Below, in pieces: positions 1-9,133 of a DNA stretch of 50,034 nt. Position numbers and translations under genes: made by a program. Under the pieces are notes generated by a model. That model had not been told where the DNA came from and made no database searches. It was given only the letters and a program-made list of their open reading frames with translations. The stretch spans positions 1 through 50,034 of the forward strand of contig LVBW01000006.1 in NCBI GenBank assembly GCA_001604585.1. The letters run 5' to 3'. Source of the DNA: Puniceicoccales bacterium Verruco_02. GTDB taxonomy: Bacteria; Verrucomicrobiota; Verrucomicrobiia; Opitutales; Oceanipulchritudinaceae. Positions within the stretch are counted from its first letter, which is position 1; every line of letters starts with the position of its first letter.

Positions 1-19
1 TTCTATCTATATTTTTATC

Positions 20-664
20 ATGAACGGTTTTGAACGCATTGCCTTGCAGCCAATCCTACCGGTCATCGTCATCGACGATGCGGACTCCGCACTGCCTCTT
101 GCCGAGGCCCTGCTTGCGGGTGGGCTTTCGTCAATCGAGATTACGTTCCGTACCGCCGCCGCGCCAGAGGCCATACGCCGCATTAGCACGGCCTTGCCGG
201 AAATGCACGTTGGCGCTGGTACCATACTCAGCCTTGACAACGCCAAGGCAGCTCTGGACGCGGGCGCGAAGTTCTGCCTTGCGCCCGGCTTCAGCCCCAA
301 GGTGGTGCAATATTTCGTGGACTCCGCTCAGCCCTTCATTCCCGGAATCATGACCCCGAGCGAAATTGGCGCTGCGGCGGATATGGGCTGCACTCACCTG
401 AAATTCTTCCCCGCCGAGAACGCGGGCGGTGCATCTGCGCTCAAAGGGATGAGCGCCCCGTTCAAGCATCTGAAGCTCAAGTATTGCCCGACCGGCGGCC
501 TTACGCTCGCCAACATGGGGACATATCTCTCCATTCCAGACGTGTTCGCCATTGGCGGCTCTTGGCTTGCAACACGCGATCAGATTGCGGGCGGCAAATG
601 GAGCGATATAAGCCAGCAGGCCAAGGAAGCCCTCCAAGCCGCCGCCAAGTTCAGGGCGCGATAG
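20..664 (+). CDS. eda: 2-keto-3-deoxy-6-phosphogluconate / 4-hydroxy-2-oxoglutarate aldolase
   Basis: This class I aldolase splits 2-keto-3-deoxy-6-phosphogluconate into pyruvate and glyceraldehyde-3-phosphate, the last step of hexuronate and Entner-Doudoroff catabolism, in the cytoplasm. The 214 residues match the family length. Visible motifs are SIEITFRT (Glu40, Arg44), VGAGTIL (about 64-70), the Schiff-base lysine in HLKFFPAE (Lys128) and the phosphate-binding PTGG and AIGGSW segments near the C-terminus. The ATG lies only 19 bases into the window, so an earlier start or an upstream operon partner cannot be excluded. uxaC follows after 55 bases and a hexuronate transporter after that, which supports a role in uronate use. 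Confidence 0.93.
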   Translation: MNGFERIALQPILPVIVIDDADSALPLAEALLAGGLSSIEITFRTAAAPEAIRRISTALPEMHVGAGTILSLDNAKAALDAGAKFCLAPGFSPKVVQYFVDSAQPFIPGIMTPSEIGAAADMGCTHLKFFPAENAGGASALKGMSAPFKHLKLKYCPTGGLTLANMGTYLSIPDVFAIGGSWLATRDQIAGGKWSDISQQAKEALQAAAKFRAR

Positions 665-719
665 GACCGTTTTGCATCAGCTCTGATTGTTCCAGTTCAC
701 TATAACCCCAGCTTGCCCC

Positions 720-2120
720 ATGAAAGCCTATATACACGACGATTTTCTTCTACCAAATTCCGTAGCACGCGAACTGTATCACGGCCATGCAGAGGGCAGG
801 CCCATCATCGACTACCATTGCCACCTCTCGCCCAAGGATCTGGCGGACAACCGCCGCTTTGCGAACCTGACGGAAATCTGGCTCGAGGGGGATCATTACA
901 AGTGGCGTGCCATGCGGGCCAATGGTGAACCAGAAGCCCTGTGCAGCGGCAAGGGTGCGCCATACGAGAAGTTCCTCGCCTTTGCGCGCACCGTCCCGCA
1001 AACCCTGCGCAACCCGCTCCATCACTGGACGCACATCGAGCTGGCCCGCTACTTTGGCATTGCGGGGCTTCTCGACGAGAAGAGTGCCCCTGCCGTATGG
1101 GACAGCGCCAACGCGCAGCTTGCCAGTGAAGGCATGGACAGCTGGGGCATCCTCAAGAAGTTCAATGTCCGCATGATAGGGACAACGGACGACCCGACGG
1201 ACGACCTTGCCCATCACGCCCGCCTCGCCAAGAGTGCCTGCCCGGCGAAGGTAACGCCCAGCTACCGCCCGGACAAGGCATTCGCCCTCGGCGACATCGC
1301 TGCGTGGAACGCATGGACGGACCGCCTCGAAGCCGCAAGCGGCCTTACATGCGGCAGGCTGACTGACTTTCTTGCCGCGCTCGACTCCCGTATAGACCAT
1401 TTTATCGCGCACGGCTGCGTAGTCACCGACCACGGCCTTTTCAACTGTCCCGAACATATCGCAGGAGAGTCCGAGGCCGCCGCCATATTCGCAGCCGCGA
1501 GGGCAGGGCAGGCCATCAATGCGGTGCAATCCGAGGCCTTCGCTGGCCATGTGCTCGCCTTCCTTGGCGAACGCTACGCGGACAAGGGCCTTGTGATGCA
1601 GCTTCACCTTGGGGCGTTCCGTAACGTCAACACAGGCATGATGCAGAGCTACGGCCCAGACGCGGGCTGTGACAGCATTGGCGACTATCACCAGGGTCCC
1701 GGTCTTGTGAAGATACTTGGCGAACTTTCAGCCCGCGGCAAGCTGCCAAAGACCATCCTCTACAACCTTAACCCTGCCGACAATTACCTATTTGCCTGCA
1801 TGTGCGGGAACTTCTTCAAGGAAGGCCAACCCGGCTGGATGCAGTATGGCAGCGGCTGGTGGTTCTTGGACCAGATGGACGGTATGCGTGCGCAAATTGA
1901 CACGCTCTCGAGGCTTGGCTTGCTATCGCGCTTTGTCGGGATGCTGACCGACTCGCGCAGCATGATGAGCTACTGCCGTCACGAGTATTTCCGCCGCATT
2001 CTTTGCAATATGCTCGGCGATGACGTGGAAAAGGGCCTCGTGCCGCCGGACATGACCGCGCTGGGCACGATGGTGGAAAACATCTGTCACCGCAATGCCG
2101 AGGCTTACTTCGGCCTATGA
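720..2120 (+). CDS. uxaC: Glucuronate (uronate) isomerase
   Basis: UxaC interconverts D-glucuronate with D-fructuronate and D-galacturonate with D-tagaturonate, the entry step of bacterial hexuronate catabolism. The protein has 466 residues, close to the usual 470, and is an amidohydrolase-fold enzyme. The N-terminus MKAYIHDDFLL is typical of UxaC, and the metal-binding HxH lies in DYHCHLSP (His33, His35). The frame is open 11 codons upstream, but the conserved N-terminus makes 720 the better start; no clear ribosome site is seen. It lies between eda and an exuT-like transporter on the same strand. The reductase, dehydratase and KDG kinase needed to join the two enzymatic steps are not in the window. 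Confidence 0.95.
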   Translation: MKAYIHDDFLLPNSVARELYHGHAEGRPIIDYHCHLSPKDLADNRRFANLTEIWLEGDHYKWRAMRANGEPEALCSGKGAPYEKFLAFARTVPQTLRNPLHHWTHIELARYFGIAGLLDEKSAPAVWDSANAQLASEGMDSWGILKKFNVRMIGTTDDPTDDLAHHARLAKSACPAKVTPSYRPDKAFALGDIAAWNAWTDRLEAASGLTCGRLTDFLAALDSRIDHFIAHGCVVTDHGLFNCPEHIAGESEAAAIFAAARAGQAINAVQSEAFAGHVLAFLGERYADKGLVMQLHLGAFRNVNTGMMQSYGPDAGCDSIGDYHQGPGLVKILGELSARGKLPKTILYNLNPADNYLFACMCGNFFKEGQPGWMQYGSGWWFLDQMDGMRAQIDTLSRLGLLSRFVGMLTDSRSMMSYCRHEYFRRILCNMLGDDVEKGLVPPDMTALGTMVENICHRNAEAYFGL

Positions 2121-2240
2121 GTCGATTCCGGCCTGTCTGCAATTGTTAGAACACGCCACGGCTTATCATTCCGGCCGCGAGCAAGCACTGTACTTTTACC
2201 CCCGGTATATTTCACAACCCCATAACCCCCGGACAGAACA

Positions 2241-3512
2241 ATGTCTGAATTTGCCAAGCAACAGGCACGCATCGGCAGCTATCGCTGGAGAATTTGCGCG
2301 CTTTTATTCTTCGCCACTACGATCAACTACCTCGACCGCAGCATACTGGGCATTCTTGCGCCCACTTTGCAGCACGAGATCGGCTGGACCGAGGTCGAAT
2401 ATGGCTACATCAACACGGCCTTCACGGCGTTTTACGCCATTGGCCTTGTGTGGTTTGGCTGGTTTGTGGACAGGTTTGGCACGCGCATCGGCTACGCCGT
2501 GTCGATCACCACATGGAGTATTTCTGCCATGGCTCATGCGCTCGTCAGCACCGTCATGGGCTTTGGCGTGGTGCGGGCTATGCTCGGAGTCAGCGAGTCT
2601 GGAAACTTCCCCGCTGCCATCAAGGCCACAGCCGAATGGTTCCCCAAGAAGGAACGCGCCTTGGCGACAGGCTTGTTCAATTCCGGTGCCAATATCGGCG
2701 CCATCGCTGCCCCGGCCGTTGTTCCTTGGCTGACGATAAACTATGGCTGGCCTGCCGCTTTTGTGGTCACTGGTGCCACGGGCTTTGTGTGGCTAGTCGT
2801 ATGGATGATGGTTTACAAGAAGCCCGAAGACGAGAAGAAGCTGTCCAAGGTGGAGCTGAACCATATCATGAGCGACAACGAGCAGGTCGTGACCGAGAAG
2901 GTGCCTTGGATGAAGTTGCTCAAGTATCGCCAGACCTGGGCCTTTGTGCTGGGCAAGTTCCTTACAGACCCCGTTTGGTGGTTCTACGTCACGTGGCTAG
3001 GCATGTATCTTAAGAAGAATTTCGACGTGAACCTCAAGGAGATCGGTCTGCCGCTGGTTCTGATTTTCACGATGGCGAGCGTGGGCAGCATCGGTGGCGG
3101 CTGGCTGTCCGGCTTCCTCATCGACAGGGGTATGTCCGTTAACAAGGCCCGTCGCACGACGATGTTGATTTTCGCCGCCCTCGTGGTGCCAGTGGTTGTC
3201 GCCGCAAACCTTTCCAACATGTGGCTTGCCGTGTTCATCATCGGCATTGCCGCAGCGTCGCATCAGGGCTGGTCGGCCAACATTTTCACCACGGTGTCGG
3301 ACATGTTCCCGAAGAAGGCCGTGGGTTCTGTCGTCGGTCTTGGTGGCCTTGGTGGCTCTGTCGGCGGTATGCTGTTCATGGCGGCATCCGGGCATATCGT
3401 GTCCATCACCGGCAGTTACATGAGTCTGTTCATCATCTGTGGCTGCGCGTATCTGTTGGCCCTTGGCCTTATGACGCTGTTGACATGGAAGGTGAAGCCG
3501 GTGGATCTGTAA
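2241..3512 (+). CDS. exuT: MFS hexuronate transporter (ExuT-like)
   Basis: An inner-membrane major facilitator of the anion:cation symporter family, probably importing galacturonate or glucuronate. Its 423 residues contain about 12 hydrophobic segments. The start has the ExuT-type pattern RWRICALLFFATTINYLDRS, followed by the MFS loop DRFGTRIGYA near residue 80 and a SGNFPAAIKATAEWFPKKER stretch characteristic of hexuronate and glucarate transporters. Context with eda and uxaC supports uronate as substrate; the exact sugar acid cannot be read from sequence. A terminator follows at 3590-3638, so this ends the catabolic unit. Confidence 0.88.
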   Translation: MSEFAKQQARIGSYRWRICALLFFATTINYLDRSILGILAPTLQHEIGWTEVEYGYINTAFTAFYAIGLVWFGWFVDRFGTRIGYAVSITTWSISAMAHALVSTVMGFGVVRAMLGVSESGNFPAAIKATAEWFPKKERALATGLFNSGANIGAIAAPAVVPWLTINYGWPAAFVVTGATGFVWLVVWMMVYKKPEDEKKLSKVELNHIMSDNEQVVTEKVPWMKLLKYRQTWAFVLGKFLTDPVWWFYVTWLGMYLKKNFDVNLKEIGLPLVLIFTMASVGSIGGGWLSGFLIDRGMSVNKARRTTMLIFAALVVPVVVAANLSNMWLAVFIIGIAAASHQGWSANIFTTVSDMFPKKAVGSVVGLGGLGGSVGGMLFMAASGHIVSITGSYMSLFIICGCAYLLALGLMTLLTWKVKPVDL

Positions 3513-3589
3513 CTGCTTCCTGAAGTGCCTCGCTGTTCTGGACCTTGTCTTGTCCAAGTAATAGCCTAGCTATACAGTCTCAACTTATA

Positions 3590-3638
3590 CCTGCTTTTCC
3601 GAGGGGCTTACTCTTGGGGGAGCAGGTGTTTTATTTTT
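3590..3638 (+). terminator. Rho-independent terminator after exuT
   Basis: The arms CCTGCTTTTCC (3590-3600) and GGGGGAGCAGG (3616-3626) form an 11-pair stem with three G-T pairs, followed at once by a T-rich run (TGTTTTATTTTT). It lies 78 bases after exuT and insulates the uronate genes from draT. The rest of the 3513-3884 gap shows no credible gene and no clear promoter; the frames open there lack any recognisable protein pattern. Confidence 0.75.
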
Positions 3639-3884
3639 CACCCTCCGGTCATCTGATGGGAATCGCTCGCGCGTATTGCCTTGAGTATCCGTCGTCATTT
3701 CGCAGCTCTGTAAGTCATCTGTGTTTATTGAACATCGGCCGTTTCCCGCATATCGCCTCTGCCCGATATAGTAGGGATTGCTTGCATCGGTTCTTGACGA
3801 ATCTGCCCATACTTGCGCAATTATCAGCAGTGCAGAGTTCGCGGAATACCCCCCGGTCCGCCCTCCATACCGCTATTGCTGCCC

Positions 3885-4670
3885 ATGCCCCAGCTCATCA
3901 ACCTGTGCAATGTCCCCCCTTGGGTCATTGCATCGAGCACGTTTAACGAAAACCCCGTGCAAATCGAGATTGACGGAGTGCGCGCAACAAATCGTTGCCT
4001 GTTCCGTAAGCTTGACCAAGAAGAAGATCAGCTCCGCAGAGGGGAGATTTTCAACGATTACATGAGTGTGCGCTTCAACCTGCACGAGTGGGAACATTAC
4101 AACAACCTAGCCCGCAGCAGCATTCGCAACAGCTACCTGCGCTTTTTGTCCGCATGGGGGCTGGATTCAAACACCGCCGAAGGAGCCGTGCTAAAGGGAT
4201 GGGTGGAGAGCCGCATCGGCATCCGCCCTACGTTCCACAAGGTGAAGCTGACCGCCGCACACAGCGACGAGGACTTTCTGTACGCTCACGACCGCATGAA
4301 GGGCAGTGCGCGCACAAACGCCATATATTCCCAGTTCGACCTGCTCTACGAGTTCTGCCAGTACGAGCTTTCGCGGCGCGGTCACTGGAAGCAGAGCATC
4401 AGTCTCTACCGTGGCACAAATGATGCCGAGGAGTATCAGGTAAAGGAACGAGGGCCGAAGAAGACCTTCTGTGTGCGCATGAACAACCTCTGCTCCTTCA
4501 CCTGCGATCGTGAAAAGGCCTGGGAGTTCGGCTCCACGGTTTGGAAGACCGAGGTGCCCCTATGCAAGATATTCTTCTTTAGCGGCCTATTGCCCGACAG
4601 CATCCTGCGCGGCGAGAGCGAGTTCATGGTCATTGGCGGCGACTACTGGGTGAAAGAGCTGCTTTACTGA
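3885..4670 (+). CDS. draT: NAD+-dinitrogen-reductase ADP-D-ribosyltransferase (DraT)
   Basis: DraT transfers ADP-ribose from NAD+ to one arginine of the nitrogenase Fe protein and so switches nitrogenase off when ammonium arrives or energy falls. The 261 residues are close to the proteobacterial length (about 275). The family N-terminus (NVPPWVIASSTFNENP, then a DGVRATNRCLF block) is clear. The R-S-E toxin-type transferase triad is visible: Arg176 in SLYRGT, Ser204 in LCSFT, and the ExE pair Glu244/Glu246 in GESEFMVIGG. The ATG at 3885 is preferred because conserved sequence begins there; the frame is open 24 codons further upstream. It directly precedes nifH on the same strand. Its partner draG is far away at 43818, whereas in proteobacteria the two genes are usually adjacent. 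Confidence 0.92.
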   Translation: MPQLINLCNVPPWVIASSTFNENPVQIEIDGVRATNRCLFRKLDQEEDQLRRGEIFNDYMSVRFNLHEWEHYNNLARSSIRNSYLRFLSAWGLDSNTAEGAVLKGWVESRIGIRPTFHKVKLTAAHSDEDFLYAHDRMKGSARTNAIYSQFDLLYEFCQYELSRRGHWKQSISLYRGTNDAEEYQVKERGPKKTFCVRMNNLCSFTCDREKAWEFGSTVWKTEVPLCKIFFFSGLLPDSILRGESEFMVIGGDYWVKELLY

Positions 4671-4695
4671 GCAGAGGCGGCAGCATTTGTTAAAT

Positions 4696-4743
4696 CCTAC
4701 ATATTCGTAGGAAAGCGGCCTACGCGCCTACGCGAACGTAGGC
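4696..4743 (+). repeat. Two inverted repeats of CCTAC/GTAGG between draT and nifH
   Basis: First element: CCTAC (4696-4700) and GTAGG (4707-4711) around a 6-base loop. Second: GCCTACG (4726-4732), loop CGAA, CGTAGGC (4737-4743), a perfect 7-pair stem. A third CCTAC copy lies at 4719-4723. No T-run follows, so a simple terminator is unlikely. The elements may be a processing hairpin after draT or operator sites about 100-170 bases upstream of the nifH start of transcription. Confidence 0.55.
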
Positions 4744-4779
4744 AGAACGAGTGGTCGATGTTGGGGCAATAGTTGGTAA

Positions 4780-5760
<981 letters not shown>

Positions 5761-5784
5761 AGGGATTGCCATCCAACATCTTGT

Positions 5785-5834
5785 CCTTCCCTGAAGAGCG
5801 GCCCCTGCATCAGTCGCAGGGGCCGCTGGGAAGG
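5785..5834 (+). promoter_or_regulatory. Large mRNA hairpin between nifH and nifD
   Basis: AGCGGCCCCTGC (5797-5808) pairs perfectly with GCAGGGGCCGCT (5816-5827) around a 7-base loop, and CCTTCCC (5785-5791) pairs with GGGAAGG (5828-5834) as an outer stem. No T-run follows, so read-through into nifD is expected. Such hairpins at the nifH 3' end commonly stabilise a short nifH transcript or attenuate read-through, raising NifH over NifDK. A small second stem (CCTGC/GCAGG) lies at 5847-5863. Confidence 0.75.
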
Positions 5835-5908
5835 GTGGAGCGTGCCCCTGCAAAAATCGCAGGCGCAAAGCTGCGAACGACTTACAACCTTACATTACCA
5901 TTAGCACC

Positions 5909-7573
5909 ATGTCAGACGAAGCTACAGACAGCCCGCAGGCGCACGAAGGACTCGTCCCAAGCGCCGCTGAGGCCCGCGAGCAGATGCTCGAAATTTATCC
6001 TAAAAAGACGCGTCGCAAGCGCGAAAAGCAGATGCTTGTCAACGATCCCGGCTCTCCTGGCGAGATCGGGGCCAACAGCCGCACAGTCCCAGGCATCATC
6101 ACCCAGCGTGGCTGCTCCTATGCTGGCTGCAAGGGCGTGGTCATAGGCCCCATCTACGACATCCTGCACATCACCCACGGCCCCATAGGCTGCGGCTGGT
6201 ACAGCTGGCTGTCGCGCCGCAACATGACCCGCATCCGCAAGGCTGGCGAGACGAACTTCCTCCAGTACTCCATGAGCACCGACATGCAGGAGGAGCAGAT
6301 CGTGTTTGGCGGCGAGAAGAAGCTGGCCCTTGCCATTCAGGAAGCCTACGACGAGTTCCACCCCAAGGCCATAAGCATCTACGCGACCTGCCCCGTCGGC
6401 CTCATTGGAGACGACATCCACAAGGTCTGCCGCGAGATGAAGCAGAAGCTGGGCATAAACATCTTCGGCTTCTCCTGCGAGGGCTACAAGGGCGTGTCTC
6501 AGTCCGCCGGGCACCACATTGCCAACAACGGCGTGTTCAAGCACATGATAGGCTTGGACGACACTCCGGTGGAGGGTAAATACAAGATCAACATCCTAGG
6601 CGAGTACAACATCGGTGGCGACGCATGGGAAATTGACCGAATCCTGGCCCTTTGCGGGATCAAGATTATCGGTACTCTTTCTGGCGGCGTAAGCTACGAC
6701 GATATCACCAACTGCCACATGGCGGACCTGAACGTTGTCATGTGTCACCGCTCCATCAACTACATGGCCGAGATGATGGAAAAGAAGTTCGGCATACCGT
6801 GGTTCAAGGTGAACTTCATCGGCATCAACGGCACAAAGAAGAGCCTGCGCAAGATCGCCAAGTACTTCGGCGACAAGGAACTCATCGACCGCGTTGAAGA
6901 AGTCATAGCCAAGGAGATGAGCGAGGTGCGCCCGGTTGTCGAGGATGTGAAGACCCGCACAAGCGGCAAGACTGCGGCCCTTTTTGTCGGAGGTTCGCGC
7001 GCCCACCACTATCAGGACCTCTTCGAGGACATGGGAATGAAGGTGATAAGCGCAGGCTACGAGTTCGCCCACCGCGACGACTACGAAGGGCGCGACGTAC
7101 TGCCACACATCAAGATGGATGCCGACACCCGCAACATCGAGGAGCTGGAAGTGGAGCAGGACCCTGCACGCTTCAACCTCCGCGGCACCGCCGACCGTAA
7201 GGCAGCACTCCAGAGCGAAGAGTTCAGCTTCAGCGACTACGAGGGCATGATGCGCCAGATGGGCAAGGACACGCTCGTAATCGACGACATCTCGCACCAC
7301 GAGATGGAAAAGCTCATCGAGATCTACAAGCCCGACGTCATCGGCAGCGGCATCAAGGACAAATACATCATCGAGAAGATGGGCGTGCCCTGCAAACAGC
7401 TCCACAGCTACGACTACGGAGGCCCATACGCTGGCTTCAAGGGTGCGATCAACTTCTACAAAGAGATAGACCGCATGACCTCCACCAAGGTCTGGAAATA
7501 CATTCACGCCCCCTGGCACGACGCTGCCCCGGCCGCCGAGGCCGCAGCAGCGCCAGAACCAGTAAACGCCTAA
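5909..7573 (+). CDS. nifD: Nitrogenase molybdenum-iron protein alpha chain
   Basis: The alpha subunit of dinitrogenase, which holds FeMo-cofactor and half of each P-cluster. P-cluster cysteines are seen at Cys69 (QRGCSYAGC), Cys95 (GPIGCG) and Cys161 (TCPVGLIGDD). FeMo-cofactor ligands are Cys279 (VVMCHRSINY) and His499 (KQLHSYDYGGPY), and the substrate-site motif GHHIAN is at about 201-206. At 554 residues it is longer than the roughly 480-490 of Azotobacter-type NifD; extra sequence between about 395 and 455 matches the insertion known in clostridial or group III NifD. This supports a true Mo-nitrogenase. No clear ribosome site precedes the ATG. nifK follows after 25 bases. Confidence 0.97.
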   Translation: MSDEATDSPQAHEGLVPSAAEAREQMLEIYPKKTRRKREKQMLVNDPGSPGEIGANSRTVPGIITQRGCSYAGCKGVVIGPIYDILHITHGPIGCGWYSWLSRRNMTRIRKAGETNFLQYSMSTDMQEEQIVFGGEKKLALAIQEAYDEFHPKAISIYATCPVGLIGDDIHKVCREMKQKLGINIFGFSCEGYKGVSQSAGHHIANNGVFKHMIGLDDTPVEGKYKINILGEYNIGGDAWEIDRILALCGIKIIGTLSGGVSYDDITNCHMADLNVVMCHRSINYMAEMMEKKFGIPWFKVNFIGINGTKKSLRKIAKYFGDKELIDRVEEVIAKEMSEVRPVVEDVKTRTSGKTAALFVGGSRAHHYQDLFEDMGMKVISAGYEFAHRDDYEGRDVLPHIKMDADTRNIEELEVEQDPARFNLRGTADRKAALQSEEFSFSDYEGMMRQMGKDTLVIDDISHHEMEKLIEIYKPDVIGSGIKDKYIIEKMGVPCKQLHSYDYGGPYAGFKGAINFYKEIDRMTSTKVWKYIHAPWHDAAPAAEAAAAPEPVNA

Positions 7574-7598
7574 CACGCAACGCAGGAGACTACTTACA

Positions 7599-8975
7599 AT
7601 GCTTGATGGAACAACAGCAGAAATCCGCGAGCGTCAGGCTCTGCGGATAAACCCGGCAAAGACCTGCCAGCCCATAGGCGCCATGTATGCCGCCCTTGGC
7701 ATCAATGGTTGCATGCCGCACAGCCACGGCTCACAGGGTTGCTGCGCCTACCACCGCAGCCACCTGACCCGCCACTACAAGGAACCCGTAGCCGCCACCA
7801 CCAGCTCCTTCACTGAAGGCGCGTCCGTGTTCGGCGGCTTGGCCAACCTTCAGCAGGCCCTGGAAAACATCTTCACAATATACAAGCCGAAGATTGTGGC
7901 CGTGCACACGACCTGCCTTTCCGAGGTCATCGGCGACGACATACCGATGATCATCGAAAGGGCGCGCCGCGAGGGCAAGATCAAGCCCGATCAGCTTGTG
8001 ATGCACACCAACACGCCGAGCTTTGTCGGCAGCCACGTAACGGGTTTCTCCAACCAGTGCGCCTCCACGATCAAGTACTTCAGCGAATCCTCGGGCGAGA
8101 CGAAGAACGTCGTCAACCTCTTCCCCGGCTGGGTGGAGCCGGCCGACATGCGCGAAATCAAGCGTATGGCAAAGGAAATGGGCATCGAGTTCATCCTCTT
8201 CCCGGACACAAGCGGGGTGCTGGATACCGGACACACTGGCCACTACGAGATGTATCCCGCAGGCGGCACGACCCTTGAGCAGATCAAGGCAATGGGCGAC
8301 AGCTTCCAGACAATCGCCATGGGGCCTCTGGCCTCCAAGGCTGCTGCCGAGGAGCTTGAAAAGAAGTGCAACGTGCCTTCCAGACTGCTCGAATTGCCCA
8401 TCGGCCTTTCCAACACCGACGCATTCGTTAACGCCATGCGTCTTGCAGGGCAGGTGCCGGTACCGGCCAGCATCGAGGAAGAGCGCTCTCGCCTCATCGA
8501 CATGATGAGCGACATGGCTCAGTACATGCACGACAAGAAAGTGGCCATATTCGGCGACCCAGACCAGGTGACAGCACTCACCCAGTTCCTTGTCGAGATG
8601 GACATGAAGCCCGTCATCGCCGTCACCGGCACGCCCGGCAAGGCTTTCGAGGCAAAGATCAAGGAAATCTGTGCCGAGAAGTGCCCCGAGGTCGAGGCCC
8701 GCGCATACAGCGATGTGCACTTCCTGCACCAGTGGATAAAGAACAACCCTGTGGACCTATTGATAGGCAACGGGTTTGGCAAATTTGTGGCCAAGGCCGA
8801 GGGGAACATTCCCTTCGTGCGCTTCGGCTTCCCGATTATGGATCGCGTGGGCCACCGCGCGTTCTCCACCATCGGCTACACAGGCGCCATGCGCCTCATC
8901 GAGCAGATTACCAACGCCTTCTTCGACTACCGCGACCGCAACGATCCGGACGAGAAGATTGAGCTGGTTCTCTGA
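7599..8975 (+). CDS. nifK: Nitrogenase molybdenum-iron protein beta chain
   Basis: The beta subunit of dinitrogenase, completing the P-cluster. Cysteine ligands are visible at Cys23 (AKTCQPIGA), Cys48 (SQGCCAY) and Cys106 (TTCLSEVIGDD), and the VGSHVTGFSN segment carries the serine near the P-cluster. At 458 residues it lacks the roughly 50-residue N-terminal extension of Azotobacter NifK, as in clostridial and other group III proteins. An AGGAGA ribosome site precedes the ATG. It is transcribed with nifD, and a long hairpin-rich gap separates it from nifE. Confidence 0.97.
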   Translation: MLDGTTAEIRERQALRINPAKTCQPIGAMYAALGINGCMPHSHGSQGCCAYHRSHLTRHYKEPVAATTSSFTEGASVFGGLANLQQALENIFTIYKPKIVAVHTTCLSEVIGDDIPMIIERARREGKIKPDQLVMHTNTPSFVGSHVTGFSNQCASTIKYFSESSGETKNVVNLFPGWVEPADMREIKRMAKEMGIEFILFPDTSGVLDTGHTGHYEMYPAGGTTLEQIKAMGDSFQTIAMGPLASKAAAEELEKKCNVPSRLLELPIGLSNTDAFVNAMRLAGQVPVPASIEEERSRLIDMMSDMAQYMHDKKVAIFGDPDQVTALTQFLVEMDMKPVIAVTGTPGKAFEAKIKEICAEKCPEVEARAYSDVHFLHQWIKNNPVDLLIGNGFGKFVAKAEGNIPFVRFGFPIMDRVGHRAFSTIGYTGAMRLIEQITNAFFDYRDRNDPDEKIELVL

Positions 8976-9013
8976 GCGGTTTTGGCAAAACACGTTTCTC
9001 ATCACAATACTGT

Positions 9014-9066
9014 CCTCCGGGGCAGGGGCCGGTCCAAATCGGGGGGCCGGCCCGTTGCCCCGGAGG
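9014..9066 (+). promoter_or_regulatory. Long GC-rich hairpin between nifK and nifE
   Basis: CCTCCGGGGCA (9014-9024) pairs perfectly with TGCCCCGGAGG (9056-9066); inside, GGGCCGG (9026-9032) can pair with CCGGCCC (9047-9053). A second stem, GTGCCGG (9077-9083) with CCGGCAC (9101-9107), follows. Neither has a T-run. The pair probably tunes mRNA stability or partial read-through between structural and cofactor-assembly genes, as does the nifH-nifD hairpin. Confidence 0.7.
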
Positions 9067-9133
9067 GTTGGTATGGGTGCCGGAGGGTAGGGGTACTTTC
9101 CCGGCACTGCAACAAGGGCAGGAGTGCAAGGCG

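Noticed and set aside
3545-3946. Open frame upstream of draT (133 codons)
   Set aside because: It runs across the terminator and into draT, has no ribosome site and no recognisable protein pattern.
8983-8998. Possible sigma-54 promoter before nifE (TGGCAA)
   Set aside because: The -12 box lacks the GC pair at the required distance, so it is unlikely to be functional.
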